A stretch of 64,000 bases of DNA from Thermoanaerobacterium sp. PSU-2 (GTDB taxonomy: Bacteria > Bacillota > Thermoanaerobacteria > Thermoanaerobacterales > Thermoanaerobacteraceae), in the NCBI RefSeq assembly GCF_002102475.1, contig NZ_MSQD01000007.1:1-64000 (forward strand), given 5' to 3'. Of the stretch, positions 9,052-19,214 are shown one piece after another (the stretch's first letter is position 1; each line of letters begins with the position of its first letter). The notes under the pieces were generated by a model. The model was not told where the DNA came from. It saw nothing but the letters and a program-made list of their open reading frames with translations, and ran no database searches. A program made the position numbers and the translations under genes.

Positions 9052-10296
9052 CTATCCCTTAAACTCGAAATTTCCATTTCTATCCACAAAAAGACGAGTT
9101 TCAGACTTCCTAAATCTGTCTTTTTGCTTTATTGTTTTAACAGCAAAACCTTTATTTGTATGAATCATGATAGACCTTGCTGCAAAGTCTGGTGAAGAAA
9201 AGTGGTATTCCCCTTCTTCATTAATAGCCATGTACCAATTTACTTTTCCAAAGACATTGTACTTTTTAAGTTTTTGCCCTCTGTCAAGCACAAGGACTTT
9301 ACTATCTGTCAATATATTTACAAAAGACAATATCTTTTCCAAAACGCTTGCCTTAGGTGCTTCTTCTACGCCCAATATTTCTTTTAGATGCGGAATAGAA
9401 GCATTTAATATTCCTCCATGGCCTGCATTCAAGACATATTTATTTCCCTCAACTCCTAAAGCACTTTTAATCAATACGGTTCCATCCCCTTTATCATCTC
9501 TCACAACACCAACAGCCCGACCGTCAGGCCACAATACGCTATCGTCACTATCAGCAACTTGAATGAATTTATTCGTGTATATACCATTTCCCGAAAAAAC
9601 ATAAACTTCATCGGCTCTTTCATAAAATTTATCAATTGAGCTGTTTAATTCATTTAAAAATCTATTCTGTTCCTTCATGTAAAGTATATTTTTAAACACG
9701 ATCTTGTTGTTTTTAATCGGGTATTTAAAAACGTAGTTTCCATATTCAACACTTGGCATGAGAGATTTTATAGATGGAATATATCTTCTTATTATCATAA
9801 GCTCATCTTTCTCCCCTTTTATTTTACCTATAGCCCAGATAAATCCCCTTAAAAGTATATTTAAAAAATCCTCGTCGTTGTCAGGAGGAACTGCACCGCC
9901 TTCCCACGCATAATATGCATTAGCAGCTCCATAATGAGGAGAAGATAAAAAAACCACTTTGCCTACATCATTTCTGTAAAAATCTCCTTGCACATAGCTT
10001 CTAAGAAGTAAACCACCCATGCTGTGGCATACAACGTCGACTTTATCGCAATTATTTTTTATTTTTGCCTCATTTATCTTAGACATAAGTGTGTTTACAC
10101 ACTCAGGTATATCCTTCCACCATTCATAATAGCAAATAAAAAGATTTTTGCCCTCCGTATATCCCAATGATTTCAAATTTTCAACGAAAGAATCGTATAT
10201 ATAACCTGCAGGTCCAAACCCCCATGCTTTGCCAACAAGCGTAGGAACATACATGGAGCCAAATATTCCGTGAATAAATACAAGAGGCCTTCTCAT
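9052..10296 (-). CDS. Lipase-like alpha/beta hydrolase (PGAP1/LCAT type)
   Basis: This 414-aa protein starts [15 protein letters not shown], an oxyanion-hole HG motif of lipases. [17 protein letters not shown] carries the nucleophile Ser in a CHSMGG elbow. A later [11 protein letters not shown] and [10 protein letters not shown] supply candidate Asp and His. This order matches PGAP1/LCAT-like esterases acting on lipids. No signal peptide or membrane segment is seen, so it is probably cytoplasmic. ATG 10296 is preceded by GAGGTG. The gene is inserted between ispD and ispF, which are adjacent or fused in many bacteria. Substrate unknown. Confidence 0.75.
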   Translation of the reverse strand: MRRPLVFIHGIFGSMYVPTLVGKAWGFGPAGYIYDSFVENLKSLGYTEGKNLFICYYEWWKDIPECVNTLMSKINEAKIKNNCDKVDVVCHSMGGLLLRSYVQGDFYRNDVGKVVFLSSPHYGAANAYYAWEGGAVPPDNDEDFLNILLRGFIWAIGKIKGEKDELMIIRRYIPSIKSLMPSVEYGNYVFKYPIKNNKIVFKNILYMKEQNRFLNELNSSIDKFYERADEVYVFSGNGIYTNKFIQVADSDDSVLWPDGRAVGVVRDDKGDGTVLIKSALGVEGNKYVLNAGHGGILNASIPHLKEILGVEEAPKASVLEKILSFVNILTDSKVLVLDRGQKLKKYNVFGKVNWYMAINEEGEYHFSSPDFAARSIMIHTNKGFAVKTIKQKDRFRKSETRLFVDRNGNFEFKG

Positions 10297-10361
10297 CACA
10301 ATCACCTCATATAATTTAGGCATCTCTCCTGCTATAATTATATGAGGTTAAAATAATAATG

Positions 10362-11054
10362 TTATTGATATATTGTTTTTAAGAAAGCCTCAGATATTAT
10401 CAAATCCTCAGGAGTAGTAATCTTTATATTCCTGTAGCTACCTTCCACAAGTTTTACTTTATGTCCAAGCCTTTCTACAAGGACAGTATCATCTGTACCT
10501 AAAAAACCATCTTCCATTGCTTTTAAATGTGCTTCGTATATAAGCCTGTATTCAAAAATTTGTGGCGTTTGGATGGCCATAAGATTTGTCCTATCAGGGG
10601 TATCTACTACAAAATTGTCATCGTCAACTACCTTTATAGTATCTTTCACTGGAACAGCAATACCTACAGCACTGTGATGTTTAGACTCTTCTATGCCCTT
10701 TTTTAGTGTGGCCTCGTCGATAAAAGGTCTTGCTCCATCATGTATCATCACTATGTCGCATCTGCTATTCACAGCCTTTAACCCATTGAAAACAGATTCC
10801 TGTCTCTCCATCCCACCGGCAACTATCTGCTTTACCTTTTTAAAATTATATTTATCGATTATTTCCCGTCTGCAGTAATCTATGTCTTCGTTAGACACCA
10901 CTAAAATTATCTCATTAAGTTCCGATAATTTTTCAAAGACATTTAGAGTATAGTATAGAACAGGCTTTCCGTTTAATTTCAAAAAAACCTTGTTTAATTT
11001 TGTTCCCATTCTTCTGCCTTTACCAGCAGCAACGACTATTGCACTAATAAACAT
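10362..11054 (-). CDS. ispD: 2-C-methyl-D-erythritol 4-phosphate cytidylyltransferase
   Basis: This 230-aa nucleotidyltransferase starts MFISAIVVAAGKGRRMGTKLNK, the AAGxGxRMG CTP-binding motif. It contains MIHDGARPF and later TPDRTNLMAIQTPQIF, as expected for IspD. It transfers CMP to methylerythritol phosphate in the MEP pathway. Its transcript probably starts from an extended -10 promoter just upstream. It is the first gene of the ispD-hydrolase-ispF run. Confidence 0.95.
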   Translation of the reverse strand: MFISAIVVAAGKGRRMGTKLNKVFLKLNGKPVLYYTLNVFEKLSELNEIILVVSNEDIDYCRREIIDKYNFKKVKQIVAGGMERQESVFNGLKAVNSRCDIVMIHDGARPFIDEATLKKGIEESKHHSAVGIAVPVKDTIKVVDDDNFVVDTPDRTNLMAIQTPQIFEYRLIYEAHLKAMEDGFLGTDDTVLVERLGHKVKLVEGSYRNIKITTPEDLIISEAFLKTIYQ

Positions 11055-11086
11055 AATGCACCCTCTACAAAAAATATACTGGTAAA

Positions 11087-11095
11087 ATTATATCA
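11087..11095 (-). promoter_or_regulatory. Extended -10 promoter of ispD
   Basis: TGA-TATAAT on the minus strand (TATAAT at 11087-11092), about 33 nt upstream of the ATG. No good -35 box is seen. Confidence 0.5.
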
Positions 11096-11126
11096 TATTC
11101 ACCATCTTTCCGCCATCGACAAAATA

Positions 11127-11154
11127 AAAAAGGCATCTTCCAAAAGAAAATGCC
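11127..11154 (-). terminator. Intrinsic terminator abutting the IS element
   Basis: GGCATTTTC pairs with GAAGATGCC across a 5-nt loop, followed by TTTTTTATTTT. It starts at the base next to the predicted right end of the IS element. Without the element it would follow the yacL stop directly, so it is probably the original yacL terminator. Confidence 0.8.
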
Positions 11155-11310
11155 GTGAACCTACTCCATCCTATAGAGGGTGGAGCTTCCTACTTCATAG
11201 ACCGTTGCCTACTGCTATTCACAGCAGGTCTTACACAATCTCCATAGGCGTAACTTCGGGAGGAACCTTCCCTACGAAAAATGTTGTTGCGTTTTTATAC
11301 AGCTATTCTT
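11155..11310 (-). ncRNA. Putative TnpB guide RNA (reRNA/omegaRNA) at the right end
   Basis: In IS605-type elements the 3' end of tnpB and the right end encode the guide scaffold, and the guide is the flanking DNA. Here the region between the tnpB stop and the right end is structured. It includes the pairing CTGCTGTGAATAGCAG and a GAAGTAGGAAGCTC segment next to the terminal hairpin. The predicted guide would begin at 11154 (GGCATTTTCTTTTGGA). The 5' limit is not visible and is a guess. Confidence 0.5.
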
Positions 11311-12392
11311 AATTGTCTTAATCCTTCATACAGCACATTTATCGCTGCATTTATATCTCTATCTATCTCTAATCCGCACTCGCATTTGTGTATTCTTACT
11401 GATAAGTCTTTTTCTACTATTTTCCCGCATCTTGAACATCTTTGTGATGTATATGCTGGATCTACTTTTACGAAGATTTTTCCTTCTTTTTCTGCTTTAT
11501 ACTGGAGATATTTGTCTAACATTCCCCATCCTGCATTTGCTATCGATTTTGCAAGTTTATGATTTTTCATCATATTTTTTACTTGCAAATCTTCAACGCA
11601 TATGATGTCATTATGTTTTACTATGTTATAGCTTATCTTATGTAGATAGTCCCTTCTTTGATTCGCTACTTTTTCATGAAGTTTCGCTAATTTTTTCTTT
11701 TGCTTTTCTCTGTTTTTGCTTCCTTTCTTTTTTCTTGAAAGTTGTCTTTGCAGTCTTTTTAGTTTCTTCTCTGATTTTTGTAGCCATCTAGGATTTGAGT
11801 ATAATTCTCCATCTGATGTCGCAGCTATTGAGTTTATTCCTTTGTCTACTCCTATTGCTTTTTCTTTTATGACTGTTTTATCTTTTTCTTCTTCTACTTC
11901 AACTGATAGATTTATATACCACTTTCCTGCATGGTATTTTATGTTTATTGTTTTGACTTTTGTTGGATCAAAGTTTCTATGTGCTTTGATTTTTATATGC
12001 CCTATATTTTTTATGTATACATATCCTTCTTTCCCAAAGTTTCTTTTTGTTTCACATTGTGGAAGTGTTATTGATGTGTAGTGATATTTATCTTTGAATT
12101 TAGGATATTTGGCTCTTTTGTCAAAGAAGTTTTTATATGCTCTATCTAATCTTCTCAACACATCCTGTAATATTTGCGACTGTACTAATTTGTATTCTGT
12201 ATGTTCTTTTTTATATTTTGGAAGCATGTTCTGCTGTTCTTTATATGTAAGTCCTTTGCCATATTGTTTGTAATGTTTTATTCTTTGATCCAGTGAATAG
12301 TTGTATAATTTGCGGCACAAATACAATGTATAAAAAAGCTTTTCTTCCTGTTCTTTTGTTGGTTCTATGAGAAAATGCTGACATATCATCAT
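11295..12392 (-). CDS. tnpB: TnpB RNA-guided nuclease (IS605 OrfB family)
   Basis: This full-length 365-aa TnpB has a shortened N-terminus (MMICQHFLIEPTKEQEEKLF). The basic arginine/lysine-rich helix is around residues 205-250. The RuvC residues look intact: Asp183 (AIGVDKGI), Glu267 (ICVEDL) and Asp344/346 (LEIDRDINAA). A zinc ribbon has Cys319, Cys322, Cys337 and Cys339. TnpB enzymes cut DNA next to a TAM using a guide from the element's right end, which favours element retention. Nothing suggests inactivation. Confidence 0.9.
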   Translation of the reverse strand: MMICQHFLIEPTKEQEEKLFYTLYLCRKLYNYSLDQRIKHYKQYGKGLTYKEQQNMLPKYKKEHTEYKLVQSQILQDVLRRLDRAYKNFFDKRAKYPKFKDKYHYTSITLPQCETKRNFGKEGYVYIKNIGHIKIKAHRNFDPTKVKTINIKYHAGKWYINLSVEVEEEKDKTVIKEKAIGVDKGINSIAATSDGELYSNPRWLQKSEKKLKRLQRQLSRKKKGSKNREKQKKKLAKLHEKVANQRRDYLHKISYNIVKHNDIICVEDLQVKNMMKNHKLAKSIANAGWGMLDKYLQYKAEKEGKIFVKVDPAYTSQRCSRCGKIVEKDLSVRIHKCECGLEIDRDINAAINVLYEGLRQLRIAV

Positions 12393-12523
12393 CTTTTCTC
12401 ACCTTGGCTTTCTACAATAAAATTTTCTGTATCTATTATGGCATATTATTCTATGGAAAACAATAAAAATACATCTCCCACCTATAGAGGATGGGAGACT
12501 TCTTTCAAGCCTTCGTTAAAATA

Positions 12524-13627
12524 TCACATAGCTTTTTCTTGATCTGTTTGCTTCGGTTTGGCAAATATCATTCTACCTGCTGCAGTCTGTAAAACGCTTG
12601 TTACAAGGACATCCAATGTATCGCCTATATGTTTTTTGCCACCGTCTACCACGATCATAGTGCCATCGTCAAGATAGGCTATGCCTTGACCAGATTCCTT
12701 CCCATCCTTTATGACCTGAACGACCATCTCTTCTCCAGGAAGCACCACAGGCTTTACCGCATTTGAAAGTTCATTTATATTAAGGACGGGTACACCTTGA
12801 AATTCAGCTACTTTATTCAAATTATAATCATTTGTTATGACTTTCCCATTCATCATCTTAGCAAGCCTTAAAAGTTTCGTGTCTACTTCGGATGCGTCCA
12901 CATCCTTATCTACAATCTGCACCTTCATATCCAATTCCTTCTGTATCTTATTTAAAACATCAAGGCCTCTTCTGCCTCTATTCCTCTTTAATGAATCAGA
13001 TGAATCAGCTATATGCCTCAATTCCTCCAGCACAAAATTAGGTATGATGAGTGGTCCTTCTACAAACCCCGTTTTACATATATCAAAAATCCTGCCATCT
13101 ATTATGACACTGGTATCGAGAATTTTTGGTATCTCGCTTATCTCTACTTTTTGAGATTTTTGCTGTCCCATCTTTTTCACTATCGCAAACAAATTCATAA
13201 ATTCATCTTTTTTCTTCAATGATATGCTTATTCCAAGATAACCGAAAAACACACTGATTATTATAGGAATAACCTTTCCTACAAATGGAAGCTGATAAAT
13301 AGGAGCGCTAATAAGGTTTGCCAAAATCAATCCAATGATTAATCCAAAAGCGCCAACTAAGATATCGTATATCGGTGATTTTTGAAGTGCTGTCTCAAGC
13401 CAACCTTCGAAATCTTTTCCCCATTTAATAAGTTTAGGAGAAAAAATAAAAAATATGATTCCGCCTATCAAAGCCCCAACAGCGTATACAATGATTGATG
13501 TAATACTTGTCAATGTCAAATCCATCAGTTTTTGCAGCTTCAATACGGCCAAAGACAGGTAAGCCGCTTCAAATCCCACTCCTAAGCCAACTATCGAAAT
13601 AATTCCTCTTACAATTTTGTATAACAT
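12524..13627 (-). CDS. yacL: PIN/TRAM-domain membrane protein, YacL family
   Basis: This 367-aa protein has four N-terminal membrane segments (about residues 1-130). They are followed by a PIN domain starting [15 protein letters not shown], with further acidic residues in [13 protein letters not shown] and [15 protein letters not shown]-terminal TRAM domain follows ([20 protein letters not shown]). PIN domains are Mg-dependent RNases and TRAM binds RNA, so a membrane-attached RNase is the likely role. ATG 13627 has GGAGGTG upstream, and a strong sigma-A promoter lies at 13739-13768. The IS element is inserted just beyond its stop. Confidence 0.9.
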   Translation of the reverse strand: MLYKIVRGIISIVGLGVGFEAAYLSLAVLKLQKLMDLTLTSITSIIVYAVGALIGGIIFFIFSPKLIKWGKDFEGWLETALQKSPIYDILVGAFGLIIGLILANLISAPIYQLPFVGKVIPIIISVFFGYLGISISLKKKDEFMNLFAIVKKMGQQKSQKVEISEIPKILDTSVIIDGRIFDICKTGFVEGPLIIPNFVLEELRHIADSSDSLKRNRGRRGLDVLNKIQKELDMKVQIVDKDVDASEVDTKLLRLAKMMNGKVITNDYNLNKVAEFQGVPVLNINELSNAVKPVVLPGEEMVVQVIKDGKESGQGIAYLDDGTMIVVDGGKKHIGDTLDVLVTSVLQTAAGRMIFAKPKQTDQEKAM

Positions 13628-13738
13628 ATATTCACCTCCACTTCTATTATTATCAAAAATGTCACTAATTATAAGTCAATGGGGAAATTTTATAAAGGCA
13701 CATAACAAATTTTACATGTATAGGGCTTCTTTAATAAA

Positions 13739-13768
13739 AGTATACTACTTATAGATAAACATTGTCAA
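13739..13768 (-). promoter_or_regulatory. sigma-A promoter of yacL
   Basis: TTGACA (13763-13768), an 18-nt spacer and TATACT (13739-13744) on the minus strand. It is divergent from the promoter at 13815-13844. Confidence 0.75.
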
Positions 13769-13814
13769 TTTACAAAAAATTTAGTCATGCTATAAATGTT
13801 ATTTCGTGTAAATA

Positions 13815-13844
13815 TTGACAACACAACATTTACAAGTATATAAT
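13815..13844 (+). promoter_or_regulatory. sigma-A promoter of the 13882 gene
   Basis: TTGACA (13815-13820), an 18-nt spacer and TATAAT (13839-13844). It is a near-consensus promoter about 38 nt before the ATG. Confidence 0.8.
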
Positions 13845-13881
13845 TGATTTAAGATTTAAAGAAACGGGAGTGGGCATAACC

Positions 13882-14277
13882 ATGAAGGATATAATAGTCG
13901 ATGATCTACAAAACACAGTAGAAGAATACTTAATACGTCACAAAAGCATTCTCGATATTTTGACAAAAATTCAAGAAAGCAGTGCCAGAGTCAACAGAGC
14001 AGTAGCAAAATCTGTTACAGAGTGCGGTTGTCTAAAAATCAATGCACAAAAGCAAGAAATCCCTGAAGATGCCATGATAGAAGACGCACATAAGTACATC
14101 AAAACACATGTGGATGGTCAGTTGTGCGATAACTGCCGTGAAGTTTTAGAAACCGAAATCGGCAACAACATATTCTATATAATAGCGCTTTGCAACACTT
14201 TGGGATTAAACTTCTATGATATTTTGCTTAAAAAGGATAAAGAGCTTAATACGCTGGGAGTTTTCAATATGCTGTGA
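13882..14277 (+). CDS. Conserved clostridial protein (often labelled DUF1573)
   Basis: This 131-aa protein starts MKDIIVDDLQNTVEEYLIRH. I recognise it as a conserved clostridial protein found near radA; genome annotations often call it DUF1573, but its function is unknown. Two cysteine pairs (TECGCLKIN and LCDNCREV) could bind a metal. The middle (ILDIL..SSARVNRAVAKSV) looks helical, recalling MazG-like folds, but I cannot confirm that. ATG 13882 is preceded by GGGAG, while an in-frame GTG at 13870 overlaps that site. It is a single-gene plus-strand unit with its own promoter and terminator. Confidence 0.75.
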   Translation: MKDIIVDDLQNTVEEYLIRHKSILDILTKIQESSARVNRAVAKSVTECGCLKINAQKQEIPEDAMIEDAHKYIKTHVDGQLCDNCREVLETEIGNNIFYIIALCNTLGLNFYDILLKKDKELNTLGVFNML

Positions 14278-14281
14278 TTTT

Positions 14282-14307
14282 AGTGGGGATAGACCCACTT
14301 TTTATTT
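14282..14307 (+). terminator. Terminator of the 13882 gene
   Basis: The stem AGTGGG / CCCACT with loop GATAGA is followed by TTTTTATTTT on the plus strand. It overlaps the convergent radA stop. Confidence 0.75.
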
Positions 14308-15648
14308 TGCAATTACATCTGTAAGTTCTACGATGTTTTTAATCTTTTTTACGTTCATATCGTAATTATTTTCTACCTTCATCTGTGGCACTACTATTGT
14401 TTTAAACCCCATCTTTCTGGCTTCACTTATCCTTCTCTCTAAATTGCTTACAGGTCTTACTTCGCCTATCAATCCAACCTCACCAGAAAAACAGATGTCA
14501 TTAGAGATGGGAATATTTAAATACCCTGATATTAAAGCTGCAACTATTCCTAAATCAGCCGCAGGCTCTTGTACTTTCAATCCACCAGCTATATTTAAGT
14601 ATACGTCTGATTGTGAAAGATTTATCCCACATTTCTTTTCCAATACAGCCAATAAAAGGACAAATTTGTTGTAATCTATGCCTGTTGACATCCTCCTTGG
14701 CAATCCAAAATTAGTATGGCAAATAAGCGATTGAACCTCTAATAAAATTGGCCTCGTGCCCTCCATAGAGCTTATTACAGCAAGACCCGGTGCATTCAAA
14801 TCTCTCCCAGATAAAAGCACTTCAGAAGGATTCTTTACCTCTTTTAAACCTTCTGATTCCATTTCAAATACCCCTATTTCATTTGTAGAGCCAAATCTGT
14901 TTTTGTAAGCTCTTAATATCCTAAATGACTGCGTCCTATCACCTTCAAAGTACAATACAGTATCCACCATATGCTCCAACACTCTTGGGCCTGCTATAGA
15001 GCCTTCCTTAGTTACATGACCTATTATGAATACAGTAATCCCGTTTTGTTTCGATAGCCTTAAAAGATGCTGCGTAACTTGCCTTACTTGCGACACACTG
15101 CCTGGTATAGTTGTGCTTTCATCTGCGTACATAGTCTGGATTGAATCAACTATAATAAAACCAGGCGATATCTTCTCTACGTGTCTTTCCACATTGTTTA
15201 TGTTAGTTTCGGCCAAGAAGTATATCTCCTGCTTGCCTTTTATGATTCTGTCTGCTCTCATTTTTATCTGGCTTGATGATTCTTCTCCTGAAATGTACAA
15301 AACCTTTGTGAAATTAGACATCACGTCCGATATCTGCAAAAGCATAGTTGACTTGCCGATGCCGGGTTCTCCCCCAATTAAAACAAGAGAACCTTTTACA
15401 ACACCACCGCCTAATACCCTGTCAAATTCACTAATTCCTGTTTTTATACGGTCTTCATCCTTTGCCTCTATATCTTTTAAAAGCTCAACTTTTGATGTAA
15501 GTACGCTTTCTCGCGACTTTTTGTCGCTGTCTTCAACTACCTCTTCAACAAACGAATTCCATTCATCGCAATTAGGACACTTTCCCATCCACTTTGTGCT
15601 TTCAAATCCGCACTGTTGGCAGACAAATTTAGTCTTATCTTTTTTCAC
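14302..15648 (-). CDS. radA: DNA repair protein RadA (Sms)
   Basis: This 448-aa protein has an N-terminal C4 zinc motif (FVCQQCGFES...GKCPNCDEW) and a RecA-like ATPase with Walker A GGEPGIGKST. The RadA-specific KNRFG motif lies in AYKNRFGST. The C-terminal part is Lon-protease-like (SDVYLNIAGGLKVQEPAADL) without a protease role. RadA helps branch migration in recombination repair. It follows the clpC terminator and probably uses an extended -10 (TGATATAAT) in the gap. The ctsR-mcsA-mcsB-clpC-radA order is the usual Firmicute one. Confidence 0.95.
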   Translation of the reverse strand: MKKDKTKFVCQQCGFESTKWMGKCPNCDEWNSFVEEVVEDSDKKSRESVLTSKVELLKDIEAKDEDRIKTGISEFDRVLGGGVVKGSLVLIGGEPGIGKSTMLLQISDVMSNFTKVLYISGEESSSQIKMRADRIIKGKQEIYFLAETNINNVERHVEKISPGFIIVDSIQTMYADESTTIPGSVSQVRQVTQHLLRLSKQNGITVFIIGHVTKEGSIAGPRVLEHMVDTVLYFEGDRTQSFRILRAYKNRFGSTNEIGVFEMESEGLKEVKNPSEVLLSGRDLNAPGLAVISSMEGTRPILLEVQSLICHTNFGLPRRMSTGIDYNKFVLLLAVLEKKCGINLSQSDVYLNIAGGLKVQEPAADLGIVAALISGYLNIPISNDICFSGEVGLIGEVRPVSNLERRISEARKMGFKTIVVPQMKVENNYDMNVKKIKNIVELTDVIAK

Positions 15649-15703
15649 ATTTCCACCGACTTTCCATGTATATCTATCACTAAAATTATATCACATTGAA
15701 ATA

Positions 15704-15739
15704 TAAAAATTGGATACCCTCACTTAAGAGAGTATCCAA
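15704..15739 (-). terminator. Terminator of the ctsR-clpC operon
   Basis: The minus strand has TTGGATAC...GTATCCAA with a partly paired interior, followed by TTTTTATAT. It lies between the clpC stop and radA. Confidence 0.75.
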
Positions 15740-15745
15740 GTATGC

Positions 15746-18178
15746 TTAAACTTTCGTAAAATCAAATTTACCGTCTTTTAATTTAACTAAAACTTTATCG
15801 CCAGATTTTATCTCGCCTTTCAGCATAAGCTCAGAAAGCTCACTTTCAACAACTTTCTGTATGGCCCTTCTCAATGGCCTTGCGCCGTAAGTCACATCAT
15901 AGCCTTCTTTAAGAAGTTCTTCTTTTGCATCATCTGTAAATTCAAGGCTTATGTTGTTATCTTTAAGCCTCTTATTCAAATCAGCGATCATCAAATCGGT
16001 AATCTTCCTTATGTCATCCTGCGTCAGTTGACGGAATACGATGATATCATCAATCCTGTTTAAAAATTCAGGCCTAAATGATTTTTTAAGTTCCTCTAAG
16101 ATGTTTTCCTTCATCTTTTCGTACGATTCTTTTTCTGCGTTGCTTTCAGGCATAAAACCTAAAGTAGTCTGCTTCTTAATAAGCTGTGCTCCAACGTTGG
16201 AAGTCATTATTATGAGTGTATTTTTGAAATCTACCGTTCTGCCTTTTGAATCTGTCAGCCTTCCATCGTCTAATATTTGCAACAGTATATTAAACACATC
16301 TGGATGAGCTTTTTCAATTTCGTCAAATAAGATGACCGAATACGGCTTTCTTCTTATTTTTTCTGTAAGCTCTCCGCCTTCTTCATATCCAACATATCCT
16401 GGAGGAGAGCCGATAAGCCTTGATACAGAGAATTTTTCCATATACTCAGACATATCTATTCTGACTATCGCTGATTCGTCTCCAAACATGGCTTCTGCTA
16501 GCGCTTTGCTAAGCTCTGTCTTACCGACACCTGTTGGCCCTAAGAATATAAATGATCCAATAGGTCTTTTCGGATCTTTAAGTCCAACTCTTGCCCTTCT
16601 TATGGCTCTTGCCACTGCATCCACTGCTTCATCCTGACCTATTACACGCTTGTGCAGTATATCTTCCAAATGCAAAAGCCTTTCAGATTCTTCTTGTGCA
16701 AGCTTCTGTGTTGGAATGCCAGTCCAAAGGGATACAATTTGCGAAATTTCTTCAGCACCAACGCTTTTTTCTTTAACTAATGAATTCTGCTGCCATTTTG
16801 ATTTTAAGTTTTCCAGTTGCTCTTTAACTTTTTGCTCTTCATCTCTTATCTTAGCAGCTTTTTCGTACTCCTGAGTCCTTATAGCCTCTTCTTTATCTTT
16901 ATTAAGCATATTTAATTTATCTTCCAATTCTTTTATCTCTGGCGGCGCTGTAACTGTCTTAAGTCTGACTCGCGACGCAGCTTCATCTATAAGGTCTATA
17001 GCCTTATCAGGAAGGAATCTATCTGTTATATACCTGTGGGAAAGTTTTGCTGCTGCTTCAATCGCTTCATCGGTAATCTTTATCCTGTGATGTGCTTCAT
17101 ACTTGTCCCTTAGTCCTTTTAATATTTCTATCGTTTCTTCAACAGACGGCTCCTCAACCATTATAGGTTGAAATCTCCTTTCGAGAGCAGGATCTTTTTC
17201 AATGTACTTCCTGTATTCATCGATTGTAGTAGCACCAATGACTTGTATCTCTCCTCTCGCAAGGGCTGGCTTTAAGATATTAGATGCATCTATTGCACCT
17301 TCTGCCGCACCAGCACCTATTATAGTGTGAAGCTCATCTATAAAAAGTATGACATTTCCTGCCTTGATGACCTCATTCAATACATTTTTCAGCCTATCCT
17401 CAAATTCTCCTCTGTACTTCGTGCCTGCAACCATTGAAGCCATATCTAATGTTACAACCCGTTTACCCTTTAAAATCTCCGGTATAGTACCACTTTCGAT
17501 GGCCTCTGCCAATCCTTCGGCGATTGCAGTTTTACCTACTCCAGGTTCGCCAATAAGGCATGGATTGTTTTTAGTCCTTCTGCTTAAAATCTGTATTACT
17601 CTTTCTATCTCCTTTTCACGTCCAATGACAGGATCCAACTTTCCTTCCCTTGCAAGCTCTGTAAGATCTCTTCCAAACTGGTTCAAGTTAGGTGTATTTG
17701 TATTCTTAGCTCTTTGCGCTTTATTTGTAGTGCCAGAAGGTTCTTCGCTTACCATCTTTACTATTTCTTCTCTGACTCTGTTGAAGTCTACACCTAACTC
17801 CATCAAAATCCTTACTGCTACGCCTTCACCTTCTCTAATAAGGCCCAATAAGATGTGCTCTGTTCCGATGTAATTTGTATTAAACCTTCTGGCCTCAGCA
17901 AAGCTAAGCTCCAAAACCCTCTTTGCTCTTGGCGTATATCCTACCACATCGCCAGGCACATTTCCCATTCCAATAAGTGATTCTACCTTTGCTCTTATAT
18001 CTTCGTAAGTGACACCAAGGCTTTTTAAAACCCGGGATGCTATGCCGTCTTCTTCTTTAATAAGTCCTAAAAGGATATGCTCCGTTCCCACGTAATTGTG
18101 GTATAGTGAACGAGCTTCCTCCTGTGCTTGATAAAGCACTTTTTGTGCTTTTTCCGAAAATCTACCAAACATTGCCAT
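15746..18178 (-). CDS. clpC: ATP-dependent Clp protease ATPase ClpC
   Basis: This 810-aa AAA+ unfoldase has two N-terminal Clp repeats (residues about 1-145) and AAA-1 with Walker A GEPGVGKT near residue 210. A UVR-type middle segment lies around [19 protein letters not shown], and AAA-2 has GPTGVGKT near 540. It works with ClpP to degrade misfolded proteins and McsB-phosphorylated substrates. It is the last gene of the CtsR-controlled operon, and mcsB ends 19 nt upstream. Length is normal for ClpC. Confidence 0.97.
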   Translation of the reverse strand: MAMFGRFSEKAQKVLYQAQEEARSLYHNYVGTEHILLGLIKEEDGIASRVLKSLGVTYEDIRAKVESLIGMGNVPGDVVGYTPRAKRVLELSFAEARRFNTNYIGTEHILLGLIREGEGVAVRILMELGVDFNRVREEIVKMVSEEPSGTTNKAQRAKNTNTPNLNQFGRDLTELAREGKLDPVIGREKEIERVIQILSRRTKNNPCLIGEPGVGKTAIAEGLAEAIESGTIPEILKGKRVVTLDMASMVAGTKYRGEFEDRLKNVLNEVIKAGNVILFIDELHTIIGAGAAEGAIDASNILKPALARGEIQVIGATTIDEYRKYIEKDPALERRFQPIMVEEPSVEETIEILKGLRDKYEAHHRIKITDEAIEAAAKLSHRYITDRFLPDKAIDLIDEAASRVRLKTVTAPPEIKELEDKLNMLNKDKEEAIRTQEYEKAAKIRDEEQKVKEQLENLKSKWQQNSLVKEKSVGAEEISQIVSLWTGIPTQKLAQEESERLLHLEDILHKRVIGQDEAVDAVARAIRRARVGLKDPKRPIGSFIFLGPTGVGKTELSKALAEAMFGDESAIVRIDMSEYMEKFSVSRLIGSPPGYVGYEEGGELTEKIRRKPYSVILFDEIEKAHPDVFNILLQILDDGRLTDSKGRTVDFKNTLIIMTSNVGAQLIKKQTTLGFMPESNAEKESYEKMKENILEELKKSFRPEFLNRIDDIIVFRQLTQDDIRKITDLMIADLNKRLKDNNISLEFTDDAKEELLKEGYDVTYGARPLRRAIQKVVESELSELMLKGEIKSGDKVLVKLKDGKFDFTKV

Positions 18179-18197
18179 AAAAACACCTCCTAAATTT

Positions 18198-19205
18198 TTA
18201 TCCTTTAATCAATTTTGATACATACTCAGCTCTCTTAATATCTCTTTCATATGGCTCTAATTGTTTCCCTATTATTTTTTGTAGGTTTCCAGGCTGAATA
18301 TGTGTTGTTATCTCATCTATCTTTTGAATGTCCAAATTTACAATGTTTAAAACAGCACCTAATCTAACGTCTGAAATAAGTTTCATGAATTCTTGAGTAG
18401 ACATCACCTTTGCATTTGTCAAAAGACCGTATGATCTGCCTATTCTGTCTTCTATCTGCACTTTTCTCTTCTTGTAAAGATCCTCTCTTGATTTTCTCTC
18501 ATTGGATATAATCTGTTTTACAATGCCTTCAAGGTTTTCTATTATGTCTACTTCGCTTTGGCCTAATGTGACTTGATTTGATATCTGGTAAATATCGCCT
18601 AATGATTGAGTACCCTCACCATACATACCTCTTACTGCTATTCCAATTTTAGATACAGAATTTAGAACATTGCCTATCTGTCCAGTTATAGTAAGAGCCG
18701 GCAGATGAACCATCACAGACGCTCTTATACCTGTTCCTACATTCGTAGGACATGCTGTAAGGTAACCTAACTTTTCGTCAAAAGCATAGCTTATGTTTTC
18801 CTCAATCAAATCATCAATCTTGTCTGCCAGATCCCAAGCTTCTTTTAAATTAAGCCCATTAAATATAGTCTGAATCCTTAAGTGATCCTCCTCGTTTATA
18901 AGTATGCTTACAGTTCCGTCGTTTTTTATAAGGGCACTGCCGTTTTTAGTGTTTTGTGCAAGATCAGGGCTTATCAAATGCCTTTCAACAAGAGATTGCC
19001 TCTCAAGAGGAGTTATTTTTTTCATGTCGTACTCTGAAAACTGCGTTGAAAGTATTGTTTTACTGTCAAATATGGCCTTTTTTACCGATTCTTTGACTTT
19101 TTCTGCCTCACTTTCCGTCATGACAGGCGGAAATGGAATATTGCTTAAATTTCTGGCAAGTCTAATTCTGCTGGAAATCACAACATCATTGTCATGGTCA
19201 AACAT
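18198..19205 (-). CDS. mcsB: Protein-arginine kinase McsB
   Basis: This protein of about 335 aa belongs to the phosphagen-kinase family. It contains [14 protein letters not shown], the conserved NxxE-type acidic part, and [23 protein letters not shown] with the reactive-loop Cys. McsB phosphorylates arginines on proteins to mark them for ClpCP and to inactivate CtsR. Starts at 19214 (GTG), 19211 and 19205 (ATG) are all in frame. AGGTGATG favours 19205. It starts immediately after mcsA. Confidence 0.95.
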   Translation of the reverse strand: MFDHDNDVVISSRIRLARNLSNIPFPPVMTESEAEKVKESVKKAIFDSKTILSTQFSEYDMKKITPLERQSLVERHLISPDLAQNTKNGSALIKNDGTVSILINEEDHLRIQTIFNGLNLKEAWDLADKIDDLIEENISYAFDEKLGYLTACPTNVGTGIRASVMVHLPALTITGQIGNVLNSVSKIGIAVRGMYGEGTQSLGDIYQISNQVTLGQSEVDIIENLEGIVKQIISNERKSREDLYKKRKVQIEDRIGRSYGLLTNAKVMSTQEFMKLISDVRLGAVLNIVNLDIQKIDEITTHIQPGNLQKIIGKQLEPYERDIKRAEYVSKLIKG

Positions 19206-19214
19206 CAGCATCAC

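Larger units (their letters stand above)
11155..12515 (-). mobile_element. IS200/IS605-type element carrying tnpB only
   Basis: The element contains tnpB but no tnpA. Both ends carry related hairpins whose loop includes TATAGA: CTCCATCC/GGGTGGAG at the right end (11163-11185) and CTCCCACC/GGnTGGGAG at the left end (12475-12496). On the coding strand the left end follows TTTAA (12520-12516), and the right end can be placed after GTTCAC (11160-11155). There are no target duplications, as expected for this family. Removing 11155-12515 joins the yacL stop region to a terminator, which supports these limits. It must depend on a tnpA elsewhere for movement. Confidence 0.8.

Noticed and set aside
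17349-17873. Long plus-strand open frame of 174 codons
   Set aside because: It is antisense to clpC and reflects codon bias of that gene. No ribosome site or domain is seen.
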